From contig OU612065.1 in the NCBI GenBank assembly GCA_914767715.1, forward strand, positions 21,578,001 through 21,642,000: 64,000 nucleotides of DNA. Direction: 5' to 3'. The translations under genes were made by a program, and so were the position numbers. The DNA is from Membranipora membranacea (Eukaryota > Bryozoa > Gymnolaemata > Cheilostomatida > Membraniporidae). The notes under the pieces were generated by a model. That model had not been told where the DNA came from. It ran no database searches and saw nothing but the letters and a program-made list of their open reading frames with translations. Positions 47,728 to 58,289 of the stretch are shown here, one piece after another (the first letter of the stretch is position 1; each line of letters starts with the position of its first letter).

Positions 47728-48139
47728 ACTAAAAATAAGACACATGCGAAATACTATAGATGTACACTGTGATATCACAATTTAAGCAATGTATCCCTTG
47801 ACTGCAATTCTGGTTTCCAAATGATATATACACAAACCAATCGCAGATGCAATTCATTATCAACATTATTCACTGAGGATCATATCATGTAGGTCTAAGG
47901 CACTGCTTGAAATCTCCAGGGGTTAAGGTGATTCAATGATGACTGCAGAATATCATGTGAACAATTCCATAGATGATATTCTTGATGGAAACCTGACATC
48001 AGCTGGTAAGTCAAAACTCCGAAAGTGCAGTGAATATTAATTGGTTGGTCAGTTGAGTAGTCGAACACTGCAGTGACCATGGAAATTATATCATCACTGG
48101 AGTTCGCGACAAGTAAGAATATGCAATCTTTCGCTGGAC
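47728..48139. other. NUP155 upstream region
   Basis: About 400 bp between the NUP155 start and the first recognisable LINE coding sequence. It presumably includes the NUP155 promoter; no distinct motif is seen. Confidence 0.4.
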
Positions 48140-50720
48140 TGAAGGGCTATGCATCCGAGAATTACCAAACGGAAAATCACCAGGGCCCGATGGAATCAGG
48201 AAGCCAGATATGCTAATTGACTTACAAACCACAGCCACATCACTGGCGCTGATCTACAAAGCGTCACTGAACACAGGCAAACTCCCAGAACAGTGGAAAT
48301 CAGCCAATGTAACCCCTACACATAAAGCAGGAGATTCTGCTGAGACCCCTAACAATTATAGGCCTATCTCACTCACAAGCATCCCTTGTAAAATGATGGA
48401 ACACATAGTGTTGCATTTCCTGAACAAGAAACTTGATGACGTGCTCCACCATCGACAACATGGCTTCAGATGAGGACTGTCATGCGAAACCCCACTGTGT
48501 GTCACCTATAATGACTTGGCAAAAAAACAGCAGATGATGGACACACCACTCACGCCATAGTTATGGACTTCAAAAAAGTACCGCACCTGTTACTCCTTCA
48601 GAAACTAAAACAAATACCAGGGATAAACGCCCATCTCATCAACTGGATTCGTGATTTTCTATCTGACAGGACACAATCTGTAGTACTCAAAGGGAAGAGT
48701 TCCCAAATGTGCACGGTAACATCATGGGTTCCGCCATACTTGCCAAGTAATCTAAATACAAAATAGGGAGATTCCATTTTACGGCGATACTGCACCACAA
48801 CGTGGTGCTTCGAGGGTGCGAAGCACCCGAGTCACCCACCTGGGGGTTTGTACTTTCCAGCCACTAGGAAGGGTTTCCTAGCCACGTTTCCAGCCACTAG
48901 GAAGGGCTAAAAAGGTATATTTGACCCCAAATAATTTCATGTTTGTACTAGTACTAAAATATCAAACTGAGGTGAAATACACTTTAAACAATTACAATCA
49001 ATCCATGGCCCCTGGGACTCTTACATACATGCCTTTACATTGTCAATGTCCAGTATCAAACACCTTATTGGCAAAGTAGAGGCATGTAAGTCCCAGGGGC
49101 CCTTGCCTGTCAAGACAGGCTACGAGTGCCTCTGCATCATCAAGATCTGAAAATAATGTGCTCAGTCACAGACAGTGAGAGTCCAGATAAGGTACTATAT
49201 TCCTGTTTGACTAACATTAAATATGTTTCAAAGTCTTTGGTCCGAGCTTTGTTAAATTGTAGTGGACCTACCTTTGGAATTGTTAGGTTTCTATTTTCCT
49301 ACACTAAAATTTAACTAGAGTAGACAGTACAAAATTAATATTAAAAAATGTGTGATCTGAAAGGAAATGAAAACTAAATGTATGCACTTGACTAGCTACT
49401 TTATATTGTGACCAATGACAGTCACTGTTGTGAGTTATGAGAGGATGCTATTGGTCATTTACAATAATAGGCTGAATCTTAACAAAACAGGTAAATTTGT
49501 TAGGATTGTTCAATTTGATAATTCCTTTCAATTCTGTGTGCAAAGACCTTAACAGTAACTAGTCAACAACAACATGTGCTTGGATAACTATCAAAAAATT
49601 GCGATTGGACCAGGGAGTTACAGACTCCTTGATTGGACTGTTTTCTCTAAAATCTGGAGGAAATAGTGAGATTTACAAAAAGTGGGAGGTGGGTGTAAAA
49701 ATCTTGAGGGTCACGCCTAAATCGGGAGACTTGGCAAGTATGGGTTCCGCAAGGATCAGTACTGGGCCCAACCCTGTTCCTGTGTTACATAAACGACCTG
49801 CCAGCTAGCCTGACCTGCAAAGTCAGTCTCTATGCCGACGATACACTGCTGTACCAAACTGTGGACGATCCCGAGGATGCCGTGAGGTTCCAAAAAATAT
49901 TGAGGCAGTATATCACTGGTCAGAGAAGTGGAGAATGCCTTTCAACGACAAGAAGTGCCACGCGATCAACTTTGGCAATGTGAACCCCAAGCTTACATAT
50001 ATGCTTGGTGACTCGCCTCTTGCCTGGACAGCCAGCACTAAATACCTGGGTGTGACCATCCAATCAGACCTAAAATTTGATCAACACATCCAAGAAAAAT
50101 GTGGAAAATCTAGGAAAATCCTAGGAGGCATCAAACATCTGATGTGTGGCGCACCAAAGGAAGCCAAGCTACTGGCATACAAAAGCCTATGTAGGCCAAT
50201 CCTCGAATTCGCAGACACAGTGTGGGACCCATCCACCAAAACAACAGCACAGAAGATAGAACTGGTGCAAAATGAAGCCATCAGATTCATAGGCAACCTG
50301 AAGGGCCGTGGTGCAAGTGTGACCGAAGCCAGGAACCAGCTAGAAATTGGGTCGCTGGAAGAAAGGCGGAAAAATCATCCGCTGTGTCTGCTCACCAGAG
50401 TTCTTCAGAACGAGAACCAACACCATGCTCTCTCTAAAGCATACGATGAAATGACCGAAGACAGGGAAAACGCTACAATGACCACCAGAGCAGCCGCCAG
50501 AGGTGAACCTAACTCTGTGGCCACAAACAAAAGTATTTACCACGCCAGTTTCCTGCCTCGGACAATCCGTGAGATGAGAGGGCAGAAAACCGCCCAACCC
50601 TAAACAGCGTCATGCTGTTAAAACCACATTCCCTGGTCTAAACCCTGGTCCTCACATTTAGAGGCATCCCTAAACCGATTTCTTCGACAAATCAATAGGA
50701 TGTGCTACCTCATCTGAGGT
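48140..50720 (+). mobile_element. LINE (non-LTR retrotransposon) RT region, split by a hAT-like insertion
   Basis: Reverse transcriptase in pieces on the plus strand: NGKSPGPDGIRKP, KLPEQWKSANVTP, NNYRPISLTSIPCKMMEHIV, HHRQHGFR, then a damaged motif A (MDFKKVPH). After the 1-kb insert it resumes with [25 protein letters not shown], then a 222-codon open stretch (49935-50603) with KYLGVTIQSDLKFDQHI and YKSLCRPILEFADTVWDP and a normal RT C-terminus. At least two frameshifts or stops exist (near 48474 and 49900). It resembles Jockey/CR1-type elements. No endonuclease part is seen upstream, so it is 5'-truncated; the 3' tail is near 50700-50840. Confidence 0.9.
48735..49742. mobile_element. Non-autonomous hAT-like DNA transposon (1008 bp) nested in the LINE
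   Basis: Perfect 14-bp terminal inverted repeats CATACTTGCCAAGT / ACTTGGCAAGTATG. It is flanked by an 8-bp target duplication GGTTCCGC at 48727-48734 and 49743-49750. Removing the element and one duplication restores the LINE reading frame across the V-P-Q-G motif. 8-bp duplications with TIRs starting CA are typical of hAT elements. No transposase ORF is present. The interior has a GC-rich subrepeat (GCCACTAGGAAGGG, near 48860-48915) and a foldback around 49010-49100 (CCCCTGGGACT ... AGTCCCAGGGG). Confidence 0.93.
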
Positions 50721-51253
50721 AAGGAAACTGAGGTAAGGAAACAAGCACCAATGGTGAAAGAAACTAGACTTGTAGCATCCACTGCCTACTTCTGATGATT
50801 GATAGTGAAGTGTGACAAAACCAGTCAAATAATAATAATGGCCCTGGCCTGGGATTAAATCTCAGGCCCATCTAATACACATAACATTGGATCATTAGTA
50901 ATATAAATATTATCAACATTGTCTTGGTGGACAAGTTTAGTCTCTCACACTCATCAATAATAATAATGTGCATGATATCACTGTCTTTGACTACTAGTAC
51001 TATTATATTCTAATGCACAAAGATTGAGGGAGTTCATTGTTTGCTCAGAACTTAACATCCACACTAAGTAAGAACACTCAAATTATGAAGGCATGGTTGC
51101 TTGTTGAAGTTGTTCTGCTCTTAAGTGAGGGGAAAACTTTTGACAGTGGAGATATTGGTTTGAAATGATGTGAAGGAAGAAAAAAATATTTCAAAATCCC
51201 CACAATGGAAAAACTTCACTGCCATATGTATGACCCTGTTGTCGTAAAAATAG
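50721..51253. other. Spacer after the LINE
   Basis: AT-rich sequence with short AATAATAAT runs (near 50830 and 50960). It probably includes the LINE 3' tail. Nothing else is recognised. Confidence 0.4.
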
Positions 51254-51330
51254 GGGTGCGTTCTATGTTCCGCTTCGCCGATGTTCCGCTGGTCTATGGT
51301 CCGCTTGAAATGGGTCTATAGTCCGCTGTT
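51254..51330 (+). repeat. Tandem-structured GTTCCGC element, left copy
   Basis: GGGTGCGTTCTATGTTCCGC followed by variants of the same 14-mer (GGTCTATGTTCCGC type, four occurrences). An inverted copy ends exactly at 63022. It could be the terminal repeat of a larger element or an independent repeat. Confidence 0.6.
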
Positions 51331-51656
51331 TTTGAGACCACTGTATCGATCCTTATTCATCCATACAAACTGCTCCATGTTAGTTTAGCCCATTATCAAG
51401 GACTAAATTAATCAATAGGACCAGACCTTCTTGCCCATTATAGACCACTAAACCAAGGAGTGACTGAACTCCACAGCTGAATCTATAGATTGTGAAGATA
51501 TTCCCCACTGAGTCACCAGTCCATGTACTGACTTTAACTCTTACATTATCTAATGATGGACTATTTAAGTGCATTGGAACAAGTGATTTGAATCAATTTA
51601 AACCTGTTTGAATGTACACTTATTGCATAGGGTATCATTGCTGATGACATGCAAAC

Positions 51657-51788
51657 CACAGGCCTTCTGTAGTTGGTGCAAGTCCAGTGGTCGAGTGCCC
51701 CAGTGGCCGAGGCATTTTCTTGAGAGAAAAGGCCTCGACCACTGGGGCACTCCACCACTGGACTTGCACCAACTATAGAAGGCCTGTG
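51657..51788. repeat. 132-bp foldback palindrome, copy 1
   Basis: Arms of about 60 bp: CACAGGCCTTCTGTAGTTGG ... and ... CCAACTATAGAAGGCCTGTG, with very few mismatches and almost no loop (TTTTCTTGAGAGAAAA centre). An identical-length copy is at 63290-63421. Confidence 0.92.
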
Positions 51789-51834
51789 ATGCAAACCCTA
51801 ACTTATGGAACTATATGACTGTCCTGCTTTCATA

Positions 51835-52164
51835 CATTACAAAATAAAGTACAGTTATGCTGTACTGTAGTATGTTGGATAGGCCCTGGGGGCCGATGTC
51901 AGGGAGACATGCCCCAATGCACCTATGAGAGTTGTGTAACAAAAGGCCTTTTGTTTGGTGAACAAAGGAGTACAATGGCAGGCAAAGTGTGCTTGTCTGA
52001 ATACATGTCGGATTCATGTGATTGTATGCTGGGGCGCGTGTATGCTAGGCTCAGTTCTCCACTTTCGCTACACTCGTTTGTGGGTATACACAATACACCC
52101 GCTGCTACGATATGTAAGAACCACTGGTAAAGGGTATTTCACAACTTTACTTTATTTTGTAATG
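51835..52164. mobile_element. 330-bp MITE inserted at TA (Tc1/mariner-like)
   Basis: Terminal inverted repeats CATTACAAAATAAAGTA (extending with two mismatches to about 26 bp), flanked by TA on both sides (51833-51834, 52165-52166). The paralogous block at 63461-63475 has the uninterrupted site with a single TA, so this is a proven insertion. It has no transposase. TA duplication suggests mobilisation by Tc1/mariner-type transposase; PIF/Harbinger (TWA) is less likely. Confidence 0.92.
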
Positions 52165-52188
52165 TAGCTTCTGTATTTTCTGGAAACC

Positions 52189-52404
52189 ATTTTGGCGCTT
52201 GCTTAATTTGTTGTTTTTGCATTGTCATTGCGGCCAGTCAGATTCCAAAATTCCTCGATTAAAGCAACAAATTAAGCACATGTTAATGACCCGGAAATGT
52301 TAAACCGATTTTGAGCAGAAGTTTCTAAAGTCACAGCTGGAGAGCTGGCGCTTGAGACGAAGAAGAGGCAGGTAAATACGCAGGTAAATAAGCAAGCGCC
52401 AACA
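52189..52404. repeat. Inverted repeat flanking the LINE fragment
   Basis: AAACCATTTTGGCGCTTGCT near 52181 is the near-complement of AGCAAGCGCCAACATGGTTT near 52390, with an inner pair TTAATTTGTTG / CAACAAATTAA. The right arm is LINE RT sequence, so the left arm may be an inverted scrap of the same LINE. Also present in the 63-kb copy. Confidence 0.6.
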
Positions 52405-53480
52405 TGGTTTCAGAAGCTATGAGAGCCAGCTGACAGAACAGATTTGCGACATTTCACAACAGTTTGACAAAGGAGAGGAAGCGGATGCCGGTTTCCTAGA
52501 CTTCAGTAAAGCTTTCGACCAAGTTGACCACAATAACTTCTTCAGAAACTCGCTTATATCGGAGTTACCCCTCAAGCTACTTTCTAGGTGCAGAGTCTAC
52601 TAGAAGGTCAATCCCAAGTATTTACAGTTGATGGCCATAGTTATAGCCCACGCCAAGGTCATCCCAGGGTTCAGTAATTGGCCCAACCCTGTTCCTGGTC
52701 TACATAAACGACCTAGCTGACTCAGTCATATCCAAAACCCGCGTGTTCGCAGACGATACGTCATCTGTTCGACCGGTGAAAACTTTTTCCAGCTCCAAAA
52801 AAATCTAGATGCCCTCCAAGTATGGGAGAGTAGTTGGAAGATGGAGTTCAATCCTCTCAAATGCGAACATGTTAAATTTACCCAAAAAAGAACTAAAGGA
52901 GCCAACAACAACCACATACATAATGAAACAGACATCCCTAAGACAAAGGGTGTAAAATACCTAGGATTAAGGCTGGGAAATCTCTTAGATGGAACGAAAA
53001 CGTCAACTATATTACCAACAAAGCAGCCAGCATAAGGTGAGGGTTCATAAGAAGAGCACACAATACCATACTTTCTAAAACATCTCAGAGCAAAAGCTTA
53101 CCCCATACTCGTCAGGCCCATTCTAGAATACACATCATCAGTATGGGATGGTAGCCTGACGCAAGCACAAGCAACAAAGCTCGAAGCTGTGTAACGCAAG
53201 GCCGTGCGCATGTGTTTACAATGTTCCGCGGTCAGACCACACAACTAGCACCTCGCAGCTGATTGAACAACTAGAATGGAAAAACCTAAGTACCAGAATG
53301 GCGAAGAATTGTACTCTTCCGAGCCATCCACTTTGGTAAAGTAGAGACTGACATGGGAGATTACATCAACTTCACCCACATCTTGGCAGTTCTAGAAGGC
53401 ACAACCCACAGTACCTAATACCTCACTGCAGCACTGACCTCCACAAAAAAGAGATTCTTTGTCTCCCCCGCCAAATTGTG
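52390..53480 (+). mobile_element. Decayed LINE RT fragment (block copy 1)
   Basis: QHGFRSYESQLTEQICD and DFSKAFDQVDHNN (RT motif A), an in-frame TAG just after, then in another frame S-Q-G-S-V-I-G-P and VYINDLADSV with FADDT (motif C). Further on come GVKYLGLRLGN and, after breaks, PILVRPILEYTSSVWDG. Multiple stops and frameshifts; inactive. Related to the LINE at 48140. Confidence 0.88.
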
Positions 53481-53894
53481 AAATGATCTTTTTATCACTC
53501 TTTGATACTTGTAGATCCTCCTGTGGCAGGTTAAGGTTACAGTAAATGGTGAAAATCTGGTTATACGATCTATGACACGGCTGATTACCGATAGACGAGC
53601 CTGAAAAAATACTGGAAACTTCAGATGAAGAAACGATTACTCTACAAGTATCAAGTAAGTATGGTATGCTTAATTGAGTTCAGTGGTAACTTCAGGCCTA
53701 TATATAGGCATGTCGGCAAAGAGAAATGCTTTCTCTCTGTTTCTGCTATTTGCAGCCGCTAGATGTCTGCCTGGCATCGACATCTGTTAGTTGCCAAATA
53801 GACATCCGGTTACATAAAAGGCATCCAGGCACGTATTTGACAAAGGTGGATTGGTATGTAGCAGAGGAGGATGGATTGTAGTCACTCATCATCG
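53481..53894. other. Spacer after LINE fragment
   Basis: No coding block is recognised. The right part has motifs (TTGCCAAATAGACATCCGG) that recur in the degenerate repeat region to its right. Confidence 0.4.
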
Positions 53895-54780
53895 GGGCGA
53901 CAACCCCATCTGAATAGGGCTGTAACAGCAAATATTAATGCTCTAAGCCCATTTGGTTGGGTTTGTTACACCAAAAATTTCTGCTCCAAGCCCATACAAA
54001 TGGGTTTGTTACAGAAAGTATTACTGCTACAAGCTGTTGTACTAAAAATGTTTTCTGTAAATGGCCATCCGCCACACATCTCTGGTCTATCCTCAGCCTA
54101 TGCAGATGAGTTTGTTACTGCTCCAAGCCCATATGGATGAGTAGTTGGCAACCATCAGATTGATACAAGGTGAAATGGATGGCCAGTTAGCATTGCTGCA
54201 TGGGTATTTGTCATAAGCGGATGGCCCTTTTATGGAGATATGTTGCTGATGGCCATTTACCGGACACATTTGGCTCATCTGGAAGAATGGTTACAGCAAA
54301 TATTACTGCTCAAACAGAACCCACCCGGATGGAGTTAATTTAGCAAACATTACTATTCCAAGCCTGTCTGGATGGGTTTGTTGCAGTTATAATGCGAAAA
54401 ATGTGGCCGGTCAACCACAAATCTTTACGTTAAAGGTCCATCCACTCATGACAAATATCAATTTCAAAGCTCGGCAGTCACAAACCAATCCTGTTGCAAA
54501 TTTTGCAACCAGATGGCTTCATGGCAGATGTCAATTGTAAAACAGACCCATCCGGATGGCTATTTGGCAACCGTTGGACACCAAATAGGCGTCCTGATGA
54601 GTTTCTTTCACAGCAAACTCCACCGTAACAAAACCCATCTCTGTCTAAAGTGCATTTGCATCTGTTACAAGCCAATCCTGTCCCATGAATTTTATGTCCG
54701 GTAGCGTTAAAAGCAACCGGAAGCCTATTTGTCCGTTGGGCAACCGACGGCTGCCAAATAGTAGGTTCTCATCACAGAAT
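53895..54780. repeat. Degenerate tandem/satellite-like region
   Basis: Loose repetition of an AAGCCCAT-n-TGGRTGGGTTTGTTAC block with AGCAAATATTACTGCTCC-like spacers (near 53950, 53995, 54105, 54370). CAACCGT/GCCAAATAG and CCCATCCGGATGG motifs follow up to 54770. The spacing is irregular (about 43 bp between the best two), so it is an old, decayed array. Confidence 0.55.
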
Positions 54781-54837
54781 AGCTATCAGAGTCCGAGAGG
54801 ACAAATTTAGCATATTGTTTATACCTGGTTCTGGTTC

Positions 54838-55460
54838 ATTGTGTTATGCGATTTTATCTCTGTTCGAACTCCACTGTTTTTGATGGCTATTGCACATTTG
54901 CCTCTAAGCGATCAACTTGCACTTCCAGTATGCCCGTTCATGTCTCCGGCCAAGATAAGCTCCTCTGCAGCACTGCAACAAACTGTCCAAAATCTGTCTT
55001 TGGCCTCCTCGTCACAGTCTTGCTGTTCGCATAGGCAGAAACGATGTTATAGGTCTGCCTTTTGGTCACCAAGTTCAAATTGATAATCCCCTCAGATTTC
55101 CTGGTTACATGACTCATCCCACACCATTCCTTGGTCTTATCCCGCCACTGTTGTACAGCTTGATGCCATCGTCAATGTATCTTGCCTTTCCTCCAGGCCT
55201 TTCTCCTCCCATCTGGTCTCCTGTAGGCATATGTTACGCCTCACCATCGTATCAGCTATCCCTCTACTCTTATTTGTGAGTGTAGCAATGTTTAGGGCCG
55301 CTAGCTTGATAATCGTTTACCTCGCTCGCCTACTTTCCACAAGGTCCCCAACAAGGGAGATGCCTTGGCATAGTCTGGTTCTCTCTGGTTTTATGACAGT
55401 CTGTGGCATAGTTTTTCCGGCCGGATGCTCTGCCTGTCGCTGAACCCGTCTCTATCCAGG
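54838..55460 (-). mobile_element. LINE endonuclease (APE-type) fragment
   Basis: On the minus strand, N-I-C-L-Q-E-T-R-W-E (55211-55231) and A-G-D-M-N-G-H-T-G (near 54935-54960) are the two classic motifs of the apurinic-type endonuclease of non-LTR retrotransposons, in the right order and spacing but across several frames. Upstream is a TLTNKSRGIADTM-like segment. It is in opposite orientation to the RT fragments nearby, so it belongs to a different insertion. Confidence 0.75.
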
Positions 55461-56639
55461 ATTGGGACTGGCTGAGTCTGGCACAGGATTGTACATTCCT
55501 CAAGCAAATTTTTCATAATATCATAATATCTACAAAACAACCACCTCTATTGCAGAAATAACTGTTGGCCTTGTTCTTGACTTTTTTGTTAGTTTTCATA
55601 TTTTATCCTGCCCCCTACCTGTTCCAGCTAAGAATTGGTCACTTGCCATAGCACACCAGGACATGTAGGTATATACATAAAGTACATAATTATTTTGCTT
55701 TATTTTTATCAGATCCTATGCGGAGAAAATTAGTTGTGCATTTGGCTGCGACTTGAGATGATTTCCACCAATCTACATCAGGTTTGTTAAGTTATCATGA
55801 ACGTGAAAAATACCACTTGCCTTTGCCCCATAAGTGAGCCCAGAAGGTACAATATGAGGATTGAGAAAAAACAAAGCTGAAAGACATAACGCATAATATG
55901 GTAATTCGCAGTTGGGCAGTAAAAATATTGACATTGAATGTACATCATATCAACTACCCTTGCGGATAAACTATTTTGGTTCCAAGTTTCAATCAAGGTA
56001 ATTTGGTACCGAAAAACATAATATGTCCTGATTGGGAGGTCTGCATCAACCCATCACCCTATCCCTAATGACAGGATACCAGTGCTAAGATGAGAAAGCG
56101 CCCATCTGTTCATCTTTACACTATTTCAGAGTGACCTACAATGCTGGTTGGTAAATAGAAGTGATATGTACGGGGATGTGAACTATCAGCTGAGGTGTTG
56201 AGCCGCTTGGAGGTAGTGTCCATCATGCCTACCGCGTATTGAGATATGGGTATGTACAAAGGTGTTACTTTCATTTTCATTCCATAAGTACTGTAACCAA
56301 AAAATAGCTTCTCTCTGTGGAAGTGTTTATATTTCTATTTATAGCAATCAGCAAATTTTTTTCCCCAGAAAGAAAGTATTTTTACAAACACAATACCTAA
56401 ATTTGTTGTCAGTTGTTATAAGTTTTGATAGCACGAGGTCCTGGGTTCAATTTCCCCTCTTGTTATGAGAGATCTCCCTGCTCATATCCCATAACACGCC
56501 GAGCAACATAAACCAACACCAACTGAACTGACTCAAAAGTCGCCACTTCTCTAACGACAACTCTACAACTATACTGTGTGGAACATTCTTAGTCTACCGA
56601 CATCAAAGAGGCTGTCTATCAGTAATAAACCTATTAAGA
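55461..56639. other. Spacer without recognised features
   Basis: No coding block is recognised. A B-box-like GGTCCTGGGTTCAATTTCC near 56439-56457 hints at a SINE or tRNA relic, but no A box or cloverleaf is found. Confidence 0.4.
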
Positions 56640-57150
56640 CAAGAAATTTCAAAAGTTGAAACTTGGTGCATGGCCAAAAGGCTCACTCTAAATTATTCAA
56701 AAACGTTCCAAATTATTTTTAAATCGCCAAAAAAGCAAATTGTTTTGGCGGAATATAAAATTGATCTCAGCTGTAAAACACAATTTTTTAGGCATTATTC
56801 TTGACTCTACTATAACTGATATGAATCACCTCGTGGACCACTGCCGAAAATTCAACCTAATTTTAACATTGATTAGGGCAGCTCTCCCTTATTATGATAG
56901 CAAAATAATGGTTGACCTGTATTACCGTTGTTTTTACCCACATTTAATTTAAAAACCTGAATTCTGGGGCCATGCCACGACACAGATCTCCATTCCATTT
57001 CAGTTTCCATTCTTCAAAAAAAGTATGTACATGTTATTCTGAACAAAAAACCCAGAGAAAATGTCACATCATTTTTAAAACATAAGGAATCATGTGAATT
57101 CAAATGCTATTTGAATTTTGTACTTTAAAACATGCTCAACTACTAATAAA
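56640..57150 (+). mobile_element. LINE RT C-terminal fragment
   Basis: WCMAKRLTLNYSKT, then after a frame change FLGIILDSTITDMNHLVDHC, YYDSKIMVDLYYRCFYPHL and PEFWGH: the region after the RT catalytic centre in Jockey/I-like elements (LGI-x-D and Y-P-x-L-x-x-x-x-E-x-W-G motifs). No catalytic core is preserved. It looks like a different family from the LINE at 48140. Confidence 0.8.
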
Positions 57151-58289
57151 AGCCAACCGATCGGGATGAGAGGTCCTTGTTGTGCACTCGCTTGTCACTG
57201 TACAACAAGCACCTAAAGGGGGTGGAGATGGGGTCTCAAACTTGTGTGCCCGCGCGCCTGGCTCCCTGTCTGGGGGGCAGTGATGACTGCAGCTGGAAGG
57301 GGCACTTGTCCTGTACGTGTGTCTCGTATTTGACCTTCAAGCTTTACAATTGGGCTGTCTACGCTCTAGCGCAGGCTATAAGACTGTCCCTTTGCTTTTG
57401 ACATATTTCTATTGCAATTATCTACATTTTTTGATTTAATCTCTTTTTGCCTTTCTCTGAGTCATACTCAATTGAACTTTATCTATATATGTTATCAATT
57501 TTATCTCTAGCAATAAACACACATGAAAGAAAAAATTGTCTAACAGTCTTCGAGTTAGGGTGTCAATTACCTTCCTGAAATGTGCAGTCTCACACCACTA
57601 CCCTCCCTCATATCGGACAAGGGATAGAAATACCCATATAGATAATTATGACAAACCTATACACAAAATGACCTAATGACCTAATTTTACACTAGTACCC
57701 ACTCGGTAGCTAAAACTACATGCATCTTTAGTGGCTAGTTATTGCATAGCACCTTTTACATGATAATCCCATAATAACCTAATACTAATAGTTATTTTTC
57801 TGGTTGCTTTGCGATGCCAATCAATGTTGCAGCTAGCTTTCTGGATATTGTAATCTTTATTTCTTTTTTAGACTGCCATAGAAAGACAGAGCATCTTAAA
57901 GAAACTCAGTACCATTCACCAGCTACAAGCAAACAAATAACCACACCTACTAAAAAAAATTTATGGGCGTTGTAGCCATTTATAATGATTTAAGAACGAG
58001 GATTTATTTTTTGGTCCATTTCCATAATTTTTATATAATCCCCGTAGGGGAAAATGGAAATCTATCCTCTGTGCTCCCATAGATCTCAGCCAAACCTCAA
58101 ATGTATTTTCCGGTAATTATTTATTCCTCTCCCTGAGAATAAAGCTTAAAATTCATTTTATACGATTATTTTATTAATGGTGTATTTTGATAAAGTATAA
58201 CAGCTTCAATACAATGTAATGAGTGATGGATAACCAAAATTTTGTCTCTTTTAAACCAAGGACTAAGCAACTTCCTAATAATATGCAAG
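57151..58289. other. Spacer without recognised genes
   Basis: A locally GC-rich stretch (57170-57330) stands out against the AT-rich surroundings but has no recognisable coding similarity. It may be a tail of the preceding LINE. Confidence 0.35.

Larger units (their letters stand above)
51379..52698 (+). repeat. Duplicated composite block, copy 1
   Basis: Nearly identical, in the same orientation, to 63023-64000. It comprises unique sequence, a 132-bp foldback, an inserted 330-bp MITE (copy 1 only), a GGCGCTTGCTTA inverted repeat and a LINE RT fragment. Differences from copy 2 are the MITE, a 22-bp segment near 51405-51427 missing in copy 2, two small insertions in copy 2 and scattered substitutions. 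It continues past 52698, but copy 2 runs off the window. Confidence 0.9.

Noticed and set aside
49935-50603. A 222-codon open frame as a host gene
   Set aside because: Content (KYLGVTIQSDLKFD, CRPILEFADTVWDP) is the C-terminal part of a LINE reverse transcriptase.
51909-52167. Open frames of about 70 codons inside the 330-bp MITE
   Set aside because: They lie wholly inside a non-autonomous element, with no similarity to transposases and overlapping in two frames.
57177-57401. Cys-rich 74-codon frame in a GC-rich patch
   Set aside because: No signal peptide, no recognisable domain, sits next to a decayed LINE; probably chance.
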